19,618 nucleotides of DNA from an uncultured Ruminococcus sp. (GCA_900540005.1 UQEM01000034.1:1-19618), one strand, 5' to 3'; numbered from the stretch's first letter, positions 7,256-14,537 are shown. The notes: a model not told the origin generated them from the sequence alone. Made by a program: numbers and translations.

Positions 7256-8878
7256 TCATTCCCTCATAAGTTCGCTGTAAGCGATTTTTCCGACGAGCGT
7301 TTTCGGAAGTTCGCTCATAAAGCGTATTTCACGCGGCAGGGCGTAGGCTGCGATGTCTTTTCGGAGCATTTTCATAAGTTCGCAGCGCAGTTTTTCTTCA
7401 TCGCTGCCATTAGCGGCAACTACGCAGGCGCGGACTTTTTCACCCATGATCTTATCGGGAACTCCCACGACCGCACACATAATAACACTGTCATGGGAGT
7501 TTATCACTTCCTCAAGATTCTGCGGATAAATGTTGTAACCGCCCGAAACTATCATGCGTTTAAGGCGCTGACGAAAATAAACGAATCCGTTTTCGTCCAT
7601 GTATCCGAGGTCGCCCGTGTGCAGCCATATATTGCCGTCACTGAGCCTTTTCAGAACTGCGGCGGTTTCCTGCGGCTCTTTGTAATAGCCTTTCATGACG
7701 GACGGGCCGCGCAGGATTATCTGACCGGTTTCACCGCGCGGCAGTTCGCTTCCGCTGCTGTCGATTATCTTGTAAAAAGTGTCTGCGTAGGGGAGTCCAA
7801 CACTAAGGAGATTATCGGAATTTTCGGGCATAAGGCAGCTTCCCGTGACACATTCGGTCAGACCGTATCCCTCACGAACCCTTGCGCTGCATCCATGCTC
7901 CGAAAGCATTTTGTTGAGCCGTTTTTTGGTCGAGGGTGAGAGCGAATCTCCGCCCGAAATAATACATTTGAGGAAACTCAGATCTTTGCCGCTGAAATTC
8001 TTCCCAACGAGCATTGCCTCATAAATTGCGGGAACTCCTGCTATCATGTCGGGCTTGTAGCGGAAAATAAGCTTGTGGAAATCCTTTGCGGAGAACTTTG
8101 GCAGAATTATTGCAGTTCCGCCGAGGACGAGCATGGTGTGGATACACACACCAAGTCCGAAACCGTGAAAAATCGGCATTACCGAGAGCATTTTCATGCC
8201 GCGCTGAAGATTTCCGCAGGCATCAATGCTGTGAACTGCGAGCGCGTTGAAGTTGAGATTCGTGAGCATGATCCCTTTTGGACGGCCGGTCGTTCCGCCG
8301 CTGTAGAGAATTGCGGCAGTCTCATCGGCAGACGAGTGTTCGCTGATCTCCCGGCCGATCGAGGACTTTGCGCTGAAAACGCTCCAATCAAGCGCCGAAG
8401 TTTTTGGGGGACACTTTCCGGAGAAAGAGTAACCGAGCTTTACCGCAAGCGGCATACTGCGGCTAATGCTCACAGTAACCACCTGTAGGTCGGGACACTT
8501 TTTCTGAACCTTCTCCAGCTTTTCGCCAATGAGGTCAACGCCGAAAATGAGACGGCTGTCCGTTAGCTGCACAAATCGGACTATCTCATTTTCGGCGGAC
8601 ATCGGGTGAATCATATTAGCGACTGCTCCGACTTTATTTATCGCATAAAACAGGTAAATAGCCTCCGGAATATTCGGAAGGCAGAGCGAAACAATGTCGC
8701 CTTTTTTGACATTGAAAGCGTCCAATGCCCGTGCACATTTGTCTGTTTCGGCAATAAGCCTGCGATAACTTATCTTTCTGCCGAAGTAGCTGAGTGCGCA
8801 AAGATCGGCAGTTTCGGCGGCTTTTTGCTTTATGAGATCGTAGATCGAGCAGTCGGGATATTCGAGATGACGTTTCAT
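7256..8878 (-). CDS. AMP-forming acyl-CoA ligase / fatty-acid--AMP ligase (FadD-like)
   Basis: A 540-residue adenylate-forming enzyme. It shows the ATP-binding loop YSGGTTGRPKG (192-202), the acyl-adenylate motif GYGLTE (337-342), TGD (421-423), the hinge region around RQRLKRMIVSGGYNIYPQ (436-453) and the C-terminal catalytic Lys531 in TLVGKIAY. In this family a carboxylic acid is activated to an acyl-adenylate and passed to CoA or a carrier protein. No carrier gene is in the operon, so CoA is the simplest acceptor. The ATG overlaps the preceding stop codon (ATGA), and GGAG lies 6 bases upstream. No signal peptide or membrane helix is seen. With the adjacent PlsC-type acyltransferase it would supply an activated fatty acid, possibly scavenged or unusual. 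Confidence 0.9.
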   Translation of the reverse strand: MKRHLEYPDCSIYDLIKQKAAETADLCALSYFGRKISYRRLIAETDKCARALDAFNVKKGDIVSLCLPNIPEAIYLFYAINKVGAVANMIHPMSAENEIVRFVQLTDSRLIFGVDLIGEKLEKVQKKCPDLQVVTVSISRSMPLAVKLGYSFSGKCPPKTSALDWSVFSAKSSIGREISEHSSADETAAILYSGGTTGRPKGIMLTNLNFNALAVHSIDACGNLQRGMKMLSVMPIFHGFGLGVCIHTMLVLGGTAIILPKFSAKDFHKLIFRYKPDMIAGVPAIYEAMLVGKNFSGKDLSFLKCIISGGDSLSPSTKKRLNKMLSEHGCSARVREGYGLTECVTGSCLMPENSDNLLSVGLPYADTFYKIIDSSGSELPRGETGQIILRGPSVMKGYYKEPQETAAVLKRLSDGNIWLHTGDLGYMDENGFVYFRQRLKRMIVSGGYNIYPQNLEEVINSHDSVIMCAVVGVPDKIMGEKVRACVVAANGSDEEKLRCELMKMLRKDIAAYALPREIRFMSELPKTLVGKIAYSELMRE

Positions 8879-9510
8879 TTTTTACTCCAATCGTCATAAG
8901 ATGTGAAGTGTTTCTGCGCAAGCTCCTCTTTGGGCATAGTTCTGCGCAGAAGGCCTGCCACAGAGGAATAAAGCTGTTTCGTCGCGGCAGTAATATCGCC
9001 CTGCGCCTGAATTGGTTTGCCGAAAATGACCGTGACTCTGTGTCGGGAAAAGACTTTATATTCTCCCGTAATCGCGTAGGGAACTATTTTTGCTCCTGTC
9101 CGTGCGGACATTGCGGCGGCTCCGAATTTAAACGGCAGAAGAAGCTCATTGGTGTAGTTACGTTTTGCTTCGGGTGAAACATTTACAAGTTCGCCGTCAT
9201 TTAGTGCATTTATCGCGGATTCAAGGGCAGAATGGTTGCTTGCTGCATGGAGGTCAACGGGAATAGTTCCGACTCCACGGAAAATAAAACCGAAACGACC
9301 ATCGTGCAGTTCTTTTTTTGCAAGAGTCCGGACAACGCGTTTCGTGGAAATATCGATAAGTATCGGGTCGAGAGCGTGTTTGTGGTTTCCGGCTATAACA
9401 GCCGCACCGTCTTGGGGAATGTTCTGTGTGCCGATTATTCTCGGGCGGAACAAAATGCGGAAAATCGGAGAAAAAATCGTTCTCATGACCCTGTAAAGTA
9501 TGTATTTCAA
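8875..9510 (-). CDS. PlsC-type 1-acylglycerol-3-phosphate acyltransferase family protein
   Basis: A 211-residue protein, first gene of the five-gene operon. It carries the acyltransferase HX4D motif (HKHALD, His43 to Asp48), the motif II-like GTIPVDL segment (81-87) and a motif III variant PEAKRN (113-118, usually PEGTRS). The family transfers an acyl group from acyl-CoA or acyl-ACP to a glycerophosphate. I chose the TTG at 9510 as start because GGAGGGG lies at 9517-9523, 6 bases upstream. The in-frame ATG at 9531 overlaps the promoter -10 box and would lie before the transcription start. An N-terminal amphipathic or hydrophobic stretch (LYRVMRTIFSPIFRILF) suggests a peripheral membrane location. 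Whether it is the housekeeping PlsC or a specialised enzyme is unclear; its operon context favours the latter. Confidence 0.88.
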   Translation of the reverse strand: MKYILYRVMRTIFSPIFRILFRPRIIGTQNIPQDGAAVIAGNHKHALDPILIDISTKRVVRTLAKKELHDGRFGFIFRGVGTIPVDLHAASNHSALESAINALNDGELVNVSPEAKRNYTNELLLPFKFGAAAMSARTGAKIVPYAITGEYKVFSRHRVTVIFGKPIQAQGDITAATKQLYSSVAGLLRRTMPKEELAQKHFTSYDDWSKK

Positions 9511-9529
9511 GCAGATCCCCTCCGTAATC

Positions 9530-9558
9530 ATTATAATACAATTCAGTTAATTTGTCAA
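9530..9558 (-). promoter_or_regulatory. Consensus sigma-A promoter of the five-gene lipid operon
   Basis: Read on the - strand, TTGACA (9558-9553) and TATAAT (9535-9530) are separated by exactly 17 bases. The predicted start is near 9523, at the edge of the ribosome binding site GGAGGGG, so the leader is almost absent. This placement decides the TTG start of the first gene. Confidence 0.85.
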
Positions 9559-9589
9559 TAAATTATATTTACGAACCGCCACAATAATG

Positions 9590-9621
9590 AAAAAAGCTGC
9601 CGCACTAATGTGCAGCAGCTT
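9590..9621 (-). terminator. Intrinsic terminator of the aldolase gene
   Basis: On the - strand a 12-bp stem (9621-9610 with 9605-9594, one T-G pair, loop ATTA) is followed by TTTTTT (9595-9590). It begins about 33 bases after the aldolase stop codon and separates it from the promoter of the lipid operon. Confidence 0.92.
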
Positions 9622-9654
9622 TTCAGAAATGAAATATTCAATCGGTTGAAGCAA

Positions 9655-10518
9655 TTATGCCTTGTCAATGCTTCCGAAGAGCTCCATCTTCTCCTTGACC
9701 TTAGCCTTGATAGCCTCGAATCCGGGAGCGAGAAGCTTTCTGGGGTCAAAGCCCTTACCCTGCTTGTCCTTACCTGCCTCAATGTAGCCGCGTGTAGCGT
9801 CAGCGAATACGAGCTGGCACTCTGTGTTAACATTGATCTTAGCAACGCCAAGGGAAATAGCCTTCTTTATCATGTCATCAGGGATACCTGTACCGCCGTG
9901 GAGTACAAGGGGCATATCGCCAACAGCCTTGTTTACAGCTTCAAGAGTTTCAAAGCTGAGTCCCTCCCAGTTGTCGGGATATACGCCGTGGATATTACCG
10001 ATACCGGCAGCGAGGAAATCAACACCGAGATCAGCGATCTGCTTGCACTCGTTGGGGTCAGCACACTCACCTCTGCCGACAACGCCGTCCTCTTCGCCGC
10101 CGATAGCGCCAACCTCAGCCTCGATAGAAAGACCAAGGTGATGAGCAACGTTTACAAGCTCAGTTGTCTTTGCTACGTTCTCGTCGATCGGGAAGTGTGA
10201 GCCGTCGAACATGATAGAAGTGAAGCCTGCCTTGATGCACTTATAGCAGCCCTCATATGAGCCGTGGTCAAGGTGGAGAGCAACAGGAACAGTGATTCCG
10301 AGAGACTTGTCCATAGCTGCAACCATAGCTGCAACTGTATCAAAGCCTGCCATGTACTTGCCTGCACCCTCTGAAACGCCGAGGATAACAGGGCTGTTGA
10401 GCTCCTGAGCTGTGAGAAGAATAGCCTTAGTCCATTCAAGGTTGTTGATATTGAAATGACCTACTGCGTATTTGCCTGCTCTTGCCTTGTTAAGCATTTC
10501 TGTAGCTGAAGTTAACAT
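9655..10518 (-). CDS. fba: Class II fructose-1,6-bisphosphate aldolase
   Basis: This zinc-dependent glycolytic enzyme interconverts fructose-1,6-bisphosphate with glyceraldehyde-3-phosphate and dihydroxyacetone phosphate. From the ATG at 10518 it has 287 residues, close to Bacillus FbaA. CAGGAGG lies 9 bases upstream; an earlier in-frame ATG at 10545 contains this site and is rejected. Visible family motifs are AVGHFNINN near the N-terminus, the metal and substrate segment HLDHGSYEGC, EVGAIGGEED, the His-containing LHGGTGIPDD and NVNTEC. Codon use is strongly biased, fitting high expression. The gene stands alone between its own promoter and terminator. The 10-base repeats in front of the promoter may regulate it. 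It could act on the related tagatose substrate, but the sequence most resembles Fba. Confidence 0.95.
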   Translation of the reverse strand: MLTSATEMLNKARAGKYAVGHFNINNLEWTKAILLTAQELNSPVILGVSEGAGKYMAGFDTVAAMVAAMDKSLGITVPVALHLDHGSYEGCYKCIKAGFTSIMFDGSHFPIDENVAKTTELVNVAHHLGLSIEAEVGAIGGEEDGVVGRGECADPNECKQIADLGVDFLAAGIGNIHGVYPDNWEGLSFETLEAVNKAVGDMPLVLHGGTGIPDDMIKKAISLGVAKINVNTECQLVFADATRGYIEAGKDKQGKGFDPRKLLAPGFEAIKAKVKEKMELFGSIDKA

Positions 10519-10573
10519 AGAATAATTCCTCCTGAGAAATTTCATTTACAGGGATTGTAACCCTATCGTTAAT

Positions 10574-10602
10574 ATTATAACATACCAAGCAGAAAATTGC
10601 AA
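10574..10602 (-). promoter_or_regulatory. Promoter of fba
   Basis: On the - strand TTGCAA (10602-10597) and TATAAT (10579-10574) are 17 bases apart. TGT stands directly before the -10 (extended -10). The -35 box overlaps the first of the three 10-base repeats described at 10589-10638. Confidence 0.75.
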
Positions 10603-10638
10603 GTATTTGCAGAAAATTTAGATTTAATAATTTTCTGC
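10589..10638. repeat. Three 10-base repeats GCAGAAAATT with 20-base period
   Basis: GCAGAAAATT occurs at 10589-10598 and 10609-10618. Its exact reverse complement lies at 10629-10638. The copies start exactly 20 bases apart, about two helical turns. Copies two and three can also form a 10-bp hairpin with a 10-base A/T-rich loop. They lie between the end of murD and the fba start and touch the fba -35 box, so they are candidate operator sites. Confidence 0.8.
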
Positions 10639-10668
10639 TCTGCTGAGTGCCGCGGCAGACAGCCGAAT

Positions 10669-12012
10669 TTATTTCAATTCTGCCACGAGTTTCTTGAACG
10701 CATCACCGCGCTCCTCGAAGTTCTTGAAAATGCCGTAGCTTGCGGACGCCGGAGAGAGAACGCAGCTTTTGCCCTGCGGCGTTATTTCTGCGGCAAGGCT
10801 GACTGCCTGCTCAAGGTGTGTGGCGAAGTGAACGCGCTCTTTTTTGTTGAAGTCCGCGGCGCTTATCATATCGTAGATACGTTTTCCCGAGGTTTCCATG
10901 CAGATGACATTGACGCTGCTTTTTGAGAGGAACTCAACGAGCGGAGTGTAGTCGATACCTCTGTCCATACCGCCGATAAGGATAGTTTCACAGTCCGGAA
11001 CGCTCTTTACAGCCTCGACAGCGGTAGCGCAGGCTGTTGAGATAGAGTCGTCGTACCAGCGGATACCGCCGAAAACTCCGACATATTCAAGACGGTGCGC
11101 GAGGGGATCAAAGCTGCAAATTGCGGAAGTAAACTGCTCATCGCTCACGAAAGGCTTGGTGATAAAGTGTGCGGCGGCGATATTGTAGTGATTGTGAATG
11201 CCGAGCAGCTTTATCTTATCGGTCGGGATAGCGTAATTTCCGCATTTTCCGCAGTGTATAACTCCGTCTGCAACGAAAATATCCGCGTTGGAGTCGCAGT
11301 TGGAGATCGTGCAGACATTCTGCGGAAGTCCCTGCGGAGCTATCTGTGAGTTTATGAGGAGCGTATCGCCCTCATGCTGATGAAGATAGATGTTTTTCTT
11401 GGCATTATAGTAGTTTTCCATTGTGCCGTAGTGGTCGAGATGTTCTTCGTAGAGATTGAGGAAAACCGCGTATTTCGGTGAAACGGTCATGTATTCAAGC
11501 TGGTGGCAGCTAAGCTCACAGACCACGATCGTCTCATCGCTCATATCCTCGGCGATGTCAAAAACCGGAATACCGATGTTGCCTGCGATTCGGCAGTCCT
11601 TGCCCGATTCTCTGAGAATGTGGTAGGTGAGGGAAGTGACAGTGCTCTTTCCCTTTGTACCTGTTATCCCGATCGTCTGCTCGCGGAAAACCGAGAAGAA
11701 GATCTGAGTTTCTGAGGTTATTTCGCATTTATGTTCGGCAGGAGATTTTTCAAGCACGATACCGGGACTTTTGAAAACAATGTCAAATTCGTCCAGACAA
11801 TTCTGATAGTCCTTGCCGCAGATGAGCTGTACATCATCGGGGAGCGAATTCTTCTCCCTGTCGATGTTGTTGAGGTCGGCAATGGCAATGCTGCTTGGTG
11901 AGCAGTATTTTTTCAGAATACGGTAAGTGGACTTTCCCTCCCTGCCGAATCCAAGGATACAGACGGATCTTCCACTTGTATAGCGATCTATATAGTCAGT
12001 AAAATTACTCAA
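10669..12012 (-). CDS. murD: MurD-type ligase, probably MurD2 (UDP-MurNAc-L-Ala--L-glutamate ligase)
   Basis: A 447-residue Mur ligase. It has GTKGKST (118-124) for ATP, NIG (145-147), ELSCHQLE (166-173, usual ELSSFQLE), HNHYN (272-276), GGMDRG (347-352) and the C-terminal SPASASYGIF (420-429). The segment that in standard MurD reads DSKATN is here DSISTACAT (322-330). The gene starts with TTG, whose TTGA overlaps the stop of the upstream gene, with GAGG 8 bases before; no nearby ATG exists in frame. Classical MurD adds D-Glu to UDP-MurNAc-L-Ala in the cytoplasm. The directly preceding MurL-like gene makes the MurD2 reaction (adding L-Glu, later epimerised) more likely. The family call is firm; the L-Glu specificity is inferred. 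Confidence 0.85.
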   Translation of the reverse strand: MSNFTDYIDRYTSGRSVCILGFGREGKSTYRILKKYCSPSSIAIADLNNIDREKNSLPDDVQLICGKDYQNCLDEFDIVFKSPGIVLEKSPAEHKCEITSETQIFFSVFREQTIGITGTKGKSTVTSLTYHILRESGKDCRIAGNIGIPVFDIAEDMSDETIVVCELSCHQLEYMTVSPKYAVFLNLYEEHLDHYGTMENYYNAKKNIYLHQHEGDTLLINSQIAPQGLPQNVCTISNCDSNADIFVADGVIHCGKCGNYAIPTDKIKLLGIHNHYNIAAAHFITKPFVSDEQFTSAICSFDPLAHRLEYVGVFGGIRWYDDSISTACATAVEAVKSVPDCETILIGGMDRGIDYTPLVEFLSKSSVNVICMETSGKRIYDMISAADFNKKERVHFATHLEQAVSLAAEITPQGKSCVLSPASASYGIFKNFEERGDAFKKLVAELK

Positions 12013-13391
12013 AGCAAATGCCTCATTTCATTTTTTAGGATTGTTTTGAACTCATCGGGCAGGAGATTCTGCTCGTTGTAGGAATTGCAGCAGGCCTCAT
12101 TCAGCGCGTCAATATCTTGCGGCTTGTAGAGCCCGAGGTCAATGAACTTTTCAAACATCAGCGGGAGTTTCTGTCCCTCCGCCATAAGTCTGCGTATTGC
12201 AAGCGAGACCGCGAGCCGAACCTCATCAATACTGCCCACACATTCAAAAGGCTTGTGGTCGGACATACCTGCCAACTCCACAAAGTAGTCCGTCATCTTT
12301 TCGTCATTGAGCATATCCCTGCCGAAGATTCCGCAAAGCTCGTCAAGGCTGAGGAACGGCGAGAGGATCAGGCAGACAAAAAGGCACTTCGGGCATTCTC
12401 CGCACCATATATCGGGCGAAACCTTGCTGCCAAGGTTGCAGCTTCGGAAAATCGGAAGATATTTTTTGTGCGCGACGAACATTTTCGCGATCTGAAATTC
12501 CGCAAGTGGACGCAGAAAACTGAAATAATAAATGCCCGTGCGGAGGTATTTCTCCTCGTATTCGTGGAAATCAGCCTCAAACTCAAAGCTCTTTGAGTAC
12601 TGGTGATTGACTTCCTGACCTGCAACGGTGCTCTCATTTGCACTTGCCTCATTTGAAAGCACAATGTACTTTGATCCGTACAGATAGGCTGTGATCTCGG
12701 CAGAAAACGCAACGATTGACGAAAACGGCGTGTGTCCGTTGAGATAGCCTGCCTTATTGAGATCTATCAGCGAACGGTCAAATTTGCGTGAAGCCGTGAT
12801 AAGTGCGCTTTCGTCAAGACCTGCGGTTGTTACGGTCGCGGTTATGGAGCAGCGCTTGTTTATCGCATAACAGCGGCATTTCACGCCTGCACTTGTAAGA
12901 GTTTCGAGGGTAAGGGCGGAGTCCTTTCCACCGCCGACAGGAACGAGACAGCCTGTCGGTTCAGGACGTTTTGCCGCAGAAACGCTGCGGAACTTGCCTG
13001 TAGGAATGACGTTCACGAAACTATCTTTGTCAGCGGAGATACCGTTGACGTAAAAAAACTCGCCAAGTCCTGCAAACCACAGCTTTTTCCACCATTTTAT
13101 CTGCTCATCGGAAAGCTCGCCGCACTCCACGCGCATTTCGGGGGAGCAGGCAGCCTTCCAGTAGCTTATTGTTTCAGCCATACCGAGCGAAAATGCGAGA
13201 CGCTCAAAGGTGAGGTCGTCCCTGACGCTTATATCGGCAGGTTTCGGGAAAACCCACGAGGGGGTGAACTCTGCAAGTCCGTCAATTGAAAAGCTGTATG
13301 AAATTTCAACGCTGTTTTCGGTTTCGTTGATGTTATAGGACTTGTAGGTGAAAACCGGATTTTCAGCTCTGAATTTGTCAAATTTATTCAT
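12009..13391 (-). CDS. murL: PP-loop protein, probable MurL (UDP-MurNAc-L-Ala-L-Glu epimerase)
   Basis: A 460-residue soluble protein with a PP-loop ATP-binding motif PVGGGKDS (151-158). It also has the conserved stretch LSNEASANE (245-253) and a Cys-rich segment CNLGSK...WCGECPKC (Cys318, Cys330, Cys333, Cys336). This arrangement and length match what I know of MurL from Xanthomonas oryzae, an ATP-dependent enzyme that converts the terminal L-Glu of UDP-MurNAc-L-Ala-L-Glu to D-Glu with release of AMP and pyrophosphate. The start ATG has GGAGG close upstream, and 15 bases separate it from the metalloregulator gene. The 4-base overlap with the MurD-type gene strongly supports the assignment. 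The alternative is another PP-loop enzyme of unknown function. Confidence 0.8.
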   Translation of the reverse strand: MNKFDKFRAENPVFTYKSYNINETENSVEISYSFSIDGLAEFTPSWVFPKPADISVRDDLTFERLAFSLGMAETISYWKAACSPEMRVECGELSDEQIKWWKKLWFAGLGEFFYVNGISADKDSFVNVIPTGKFRSVSAAKRPEPTGCLVPVGGGKDSALTLETLTSAGVKCRCYAINKRCSITATVTTAGLDESALITASRKFDRSLIDLNKAGYLNGHTPFSSIVAFSAEITAYLYGSKYIVLSNEASANESTVAGQEVNHQYSKSFEFEADFHEYEEKYLRTGIYYFSFLRPLAEFQIAKMFVAHKKYLPIFRSCNLGSKVSPDIWCGECPKCLFVCLILSPFLSLDELCGIFGRDMLNDEKMTDYFVELAGMSDHKPFECVGSIDEVRLAVSLAIRRLMAEGQKLPLMFEKFIDLGLYKPQDIDALNEACCNSYNEQNLLPDEFKTILKNEMRHLL

Positions 13392-13406
13392 TATATCCTC
13401 CGAGGG

Positions 13407-13784
13407 TTATTTTTCGCTCATGAGTCTGTTGTAGTGCGCTTTGAGGAGCGCAAAGGTTTCGTCGGAGAGGTCGTGCTCAACAAGGCAGGCATCTTCTGCG
13501 GCGGTATCCTTGTTTACGCCGAGCATTTCAAAAAATCCCGTGAGGGTACGGTGACGGTCGTAGACGCGCTCGGCAATGCTTTTGCCAGCATCGGTAAGAC
13601 GTATGTGATTGTCGCTGTCAACAGTCACGAGTCCCTCCTCCTTCATTTTTTTGAGAATAATAGAAACGGTAGGACGTGAATAGCCGAGGTAGGAACACAC
13701 GTCTATAGCGTGAACATCAGGCTGTTTTTGCGAGAGAATGAGTATTGTTTCAAGGTAGTTTTCAACTGCTTCAGTTATGGCCAT
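13407..13784 (-). CDS. DtxR/MntR-family metal-dependent transcriptional regulator
   Basis: A short (125-residue) DtxR/MntR repressor with an N-terminal winged helix (about 1-65) and a metal-binding/dimerisation region (about 66-125), lacking the SH3-like third domain. By alignment from memory, the metal-site positions are Asn9 (Asp8 in MntR, Met10 in DtxR), Glu12, His78, Cys100 (Glu99 in MntR, Cys102 in DtxR), Glu103 and His104. The CxxEH signature is DtxR-like (iron), whereas the size is MntR-like, so metal choice is open. AAGGAG lies 7 bases before the ATG. A small hairpin (TCTGCC/GGCAGA, 13803-13818) lies in the leader. It is the first gene of a unit with murL and murD. A likely target is the metal transporter at 48-1515, but no shared operator was found. 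Confidence 0.88.
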   Translation of the reverse strand: MAITEAVENYLETILILSQKQPDVHAIDVCSYLGYSRPTVSIILKKMKEEGLVTVDSDNHIRLTDAGKSIAERVYDRHRTLTGFFEMLGVNKDTAAEDACLVEHDLSDETFALLKAHYNRLMSEK

Positions 13785-13846
13785 TGCGATTCTCCTTTGC
13801 AGTCTGCCTTGCGGCAGAGTATAAGTTAGCGTATATAAACAATAAT

Positions 13847-13875
13847 ATTATAGCATATTATGTTATTTAAATCAA
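13847..13875 (-). promoter_or_regulatory. Promoter of the metalloregulator-murL-murD unit
   Basis: On the - strand TTGATT (13875-13870) and TATAAT (13852-13847) have a 17-base spacer. The start would be near 13840, leaving a leader of about 55 bases with a small hairpin before the ribosome binding site. Confidence 0.75.
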
Positions 13876-13903
13876 GCGCAAATCGGTTACATGACGAAAA
13901 TTC

Positions 13904-14350
13904 TTATTCCTCCGTGGGAGGCACGCCGACATAGTCAGAGAAAACTGCGTAAACATCGGGGTAATTGATCTTGGTGCGGACAGGCTTCAGTTTCATATCC
14001 GTAAAGCAGTGCGAGGAGTTTCCTGTGGCGCAGATATCGCCCGTTGCTGTGTTTTTAACAGTGTACGAGATGTGGAGCGTTGTGCCGTTGAATTTGATTA
14101 TCTCTGCATAGACCGCGAATTCATCTCCGAATCTGAGCGGGTGTCTGTACTGGCACTCGACTGAAAGAACGGGCATCATAAGGCCTTTAGCCTCGATCGT
14201 CTCAAAAGGACTGCCGACCTGACGCAGAAAATCTATGCGTGTTTCCTCGAATATCCTGATATAGTTTGAGTGGTGGACGATACCCATTTTATCGGTCTCG
14301 TAGTAATAAACTTCTCTTTTATACGGTCTGAAATCTTTCAATTTAAGCAT
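13904..14350 (-). CDS. Acyl-CoA thioesterase, hotdog fold (YbgC/4HBT family)
   Basis: A 148-residue single hotdog domain. The N-terminal motif ETDKMGIVHHSNYIRIFEETR matches the 4HBT/YbgC active-site pattern, where the Asp (Asp20) is catalytic. The family hydrolyses acyl-CoA or acyl-ACP thioesters in the cytoplasm; the chain preference is unknown. The ATG at 14350 lies directly behind AAAGG, which is too close. A TTG at 14341 (three codons later, 8-9 bases after AAAGG) may be the true start. No clear terminator separates it from the metalloregulator, though that gene has its own promoter. It diverges from cardiolipin synthase, so a membrane-lipid link is possible but not shown. Confidence 0.88.
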   Translation of the reverse strand: MLKLKDFRPYKREVYYYETDKMGIVHHSNYIRIFEETRIDFLRQVGSPFETIEAKGLMMPVLSVECQYRHPLRFGDEFAVYAEIIKFNGTTLHISYTVKNTATGDICATGNSSHCFTDMKLKPVRTKINYPDVYAVFSDYVGVPPTEE

Positions 14351-14405
14351 CCTTTCGCTCGAAGCAGCAATCAGTCCGAAAAAGAGAAGATCAGATCGGC
14401 TGTTG

Positions 14406-14434
14406 TTGCTTTATTTGTTATTATGTGGTATAAT
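14406..14434 (+). promoter_or_regulatory. Promoter candidate for cls
   Basis: TTGCTT (14406-14411) and TATAAT (14429-14434) have a 17-base spacer and an extended -10 (TGG before TATAAT). The leader to the cls start would be about 160 bases. It faces a very similar - strand promoter at 14509-14537. Confidence 0.65.
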
Positions 14435-14508
14435 AAATGCAGGTTATTATAGGTGTCCCTGCGGTTTGATTTGTAGGATCAACTGCAATATTTTGCCGGA
14501 TTGCTATA

Positions 14509-14537
14509 ATTATACCATAATTCTGCTTGTAAAGCAA
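14509..14537 (-). promoter_or_regulatory. Promoter candidate for the thioesterase gene
   Basis: On the - strand TTGCTT (14537-14532) and TATAAT (14514-14509) have a 17-base spacer and an extended -10 (TGG before TATAAT). Its transcript would run over the opposite promoter's leader for about 60 bases. Confidence 0.65.

Noticed and set aside
7202..7939. Open frame of 245 codons on the + strand
   Set aside because: It is antisense to the AMP ligase and the start of the radical SAM gene, with no ribosome site or known motif.
9610..10200. Open frame of 196 codons on the + strand
   Set aside because: It is antisense to fba, and its start lies in the fba terminator.
12117..12596. Open frame of 159 codons on the + strand
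   Set aside because: It is antisense to the MurL-like gene, whose motifs are clear.
13819..13840. Possible DtxR/MntR operator just downstream of the regulator's own -10
   Set aside because: The dyad is poor and does not match the known DtxR or MntR box well, and no copy was seen near the metal transporter.
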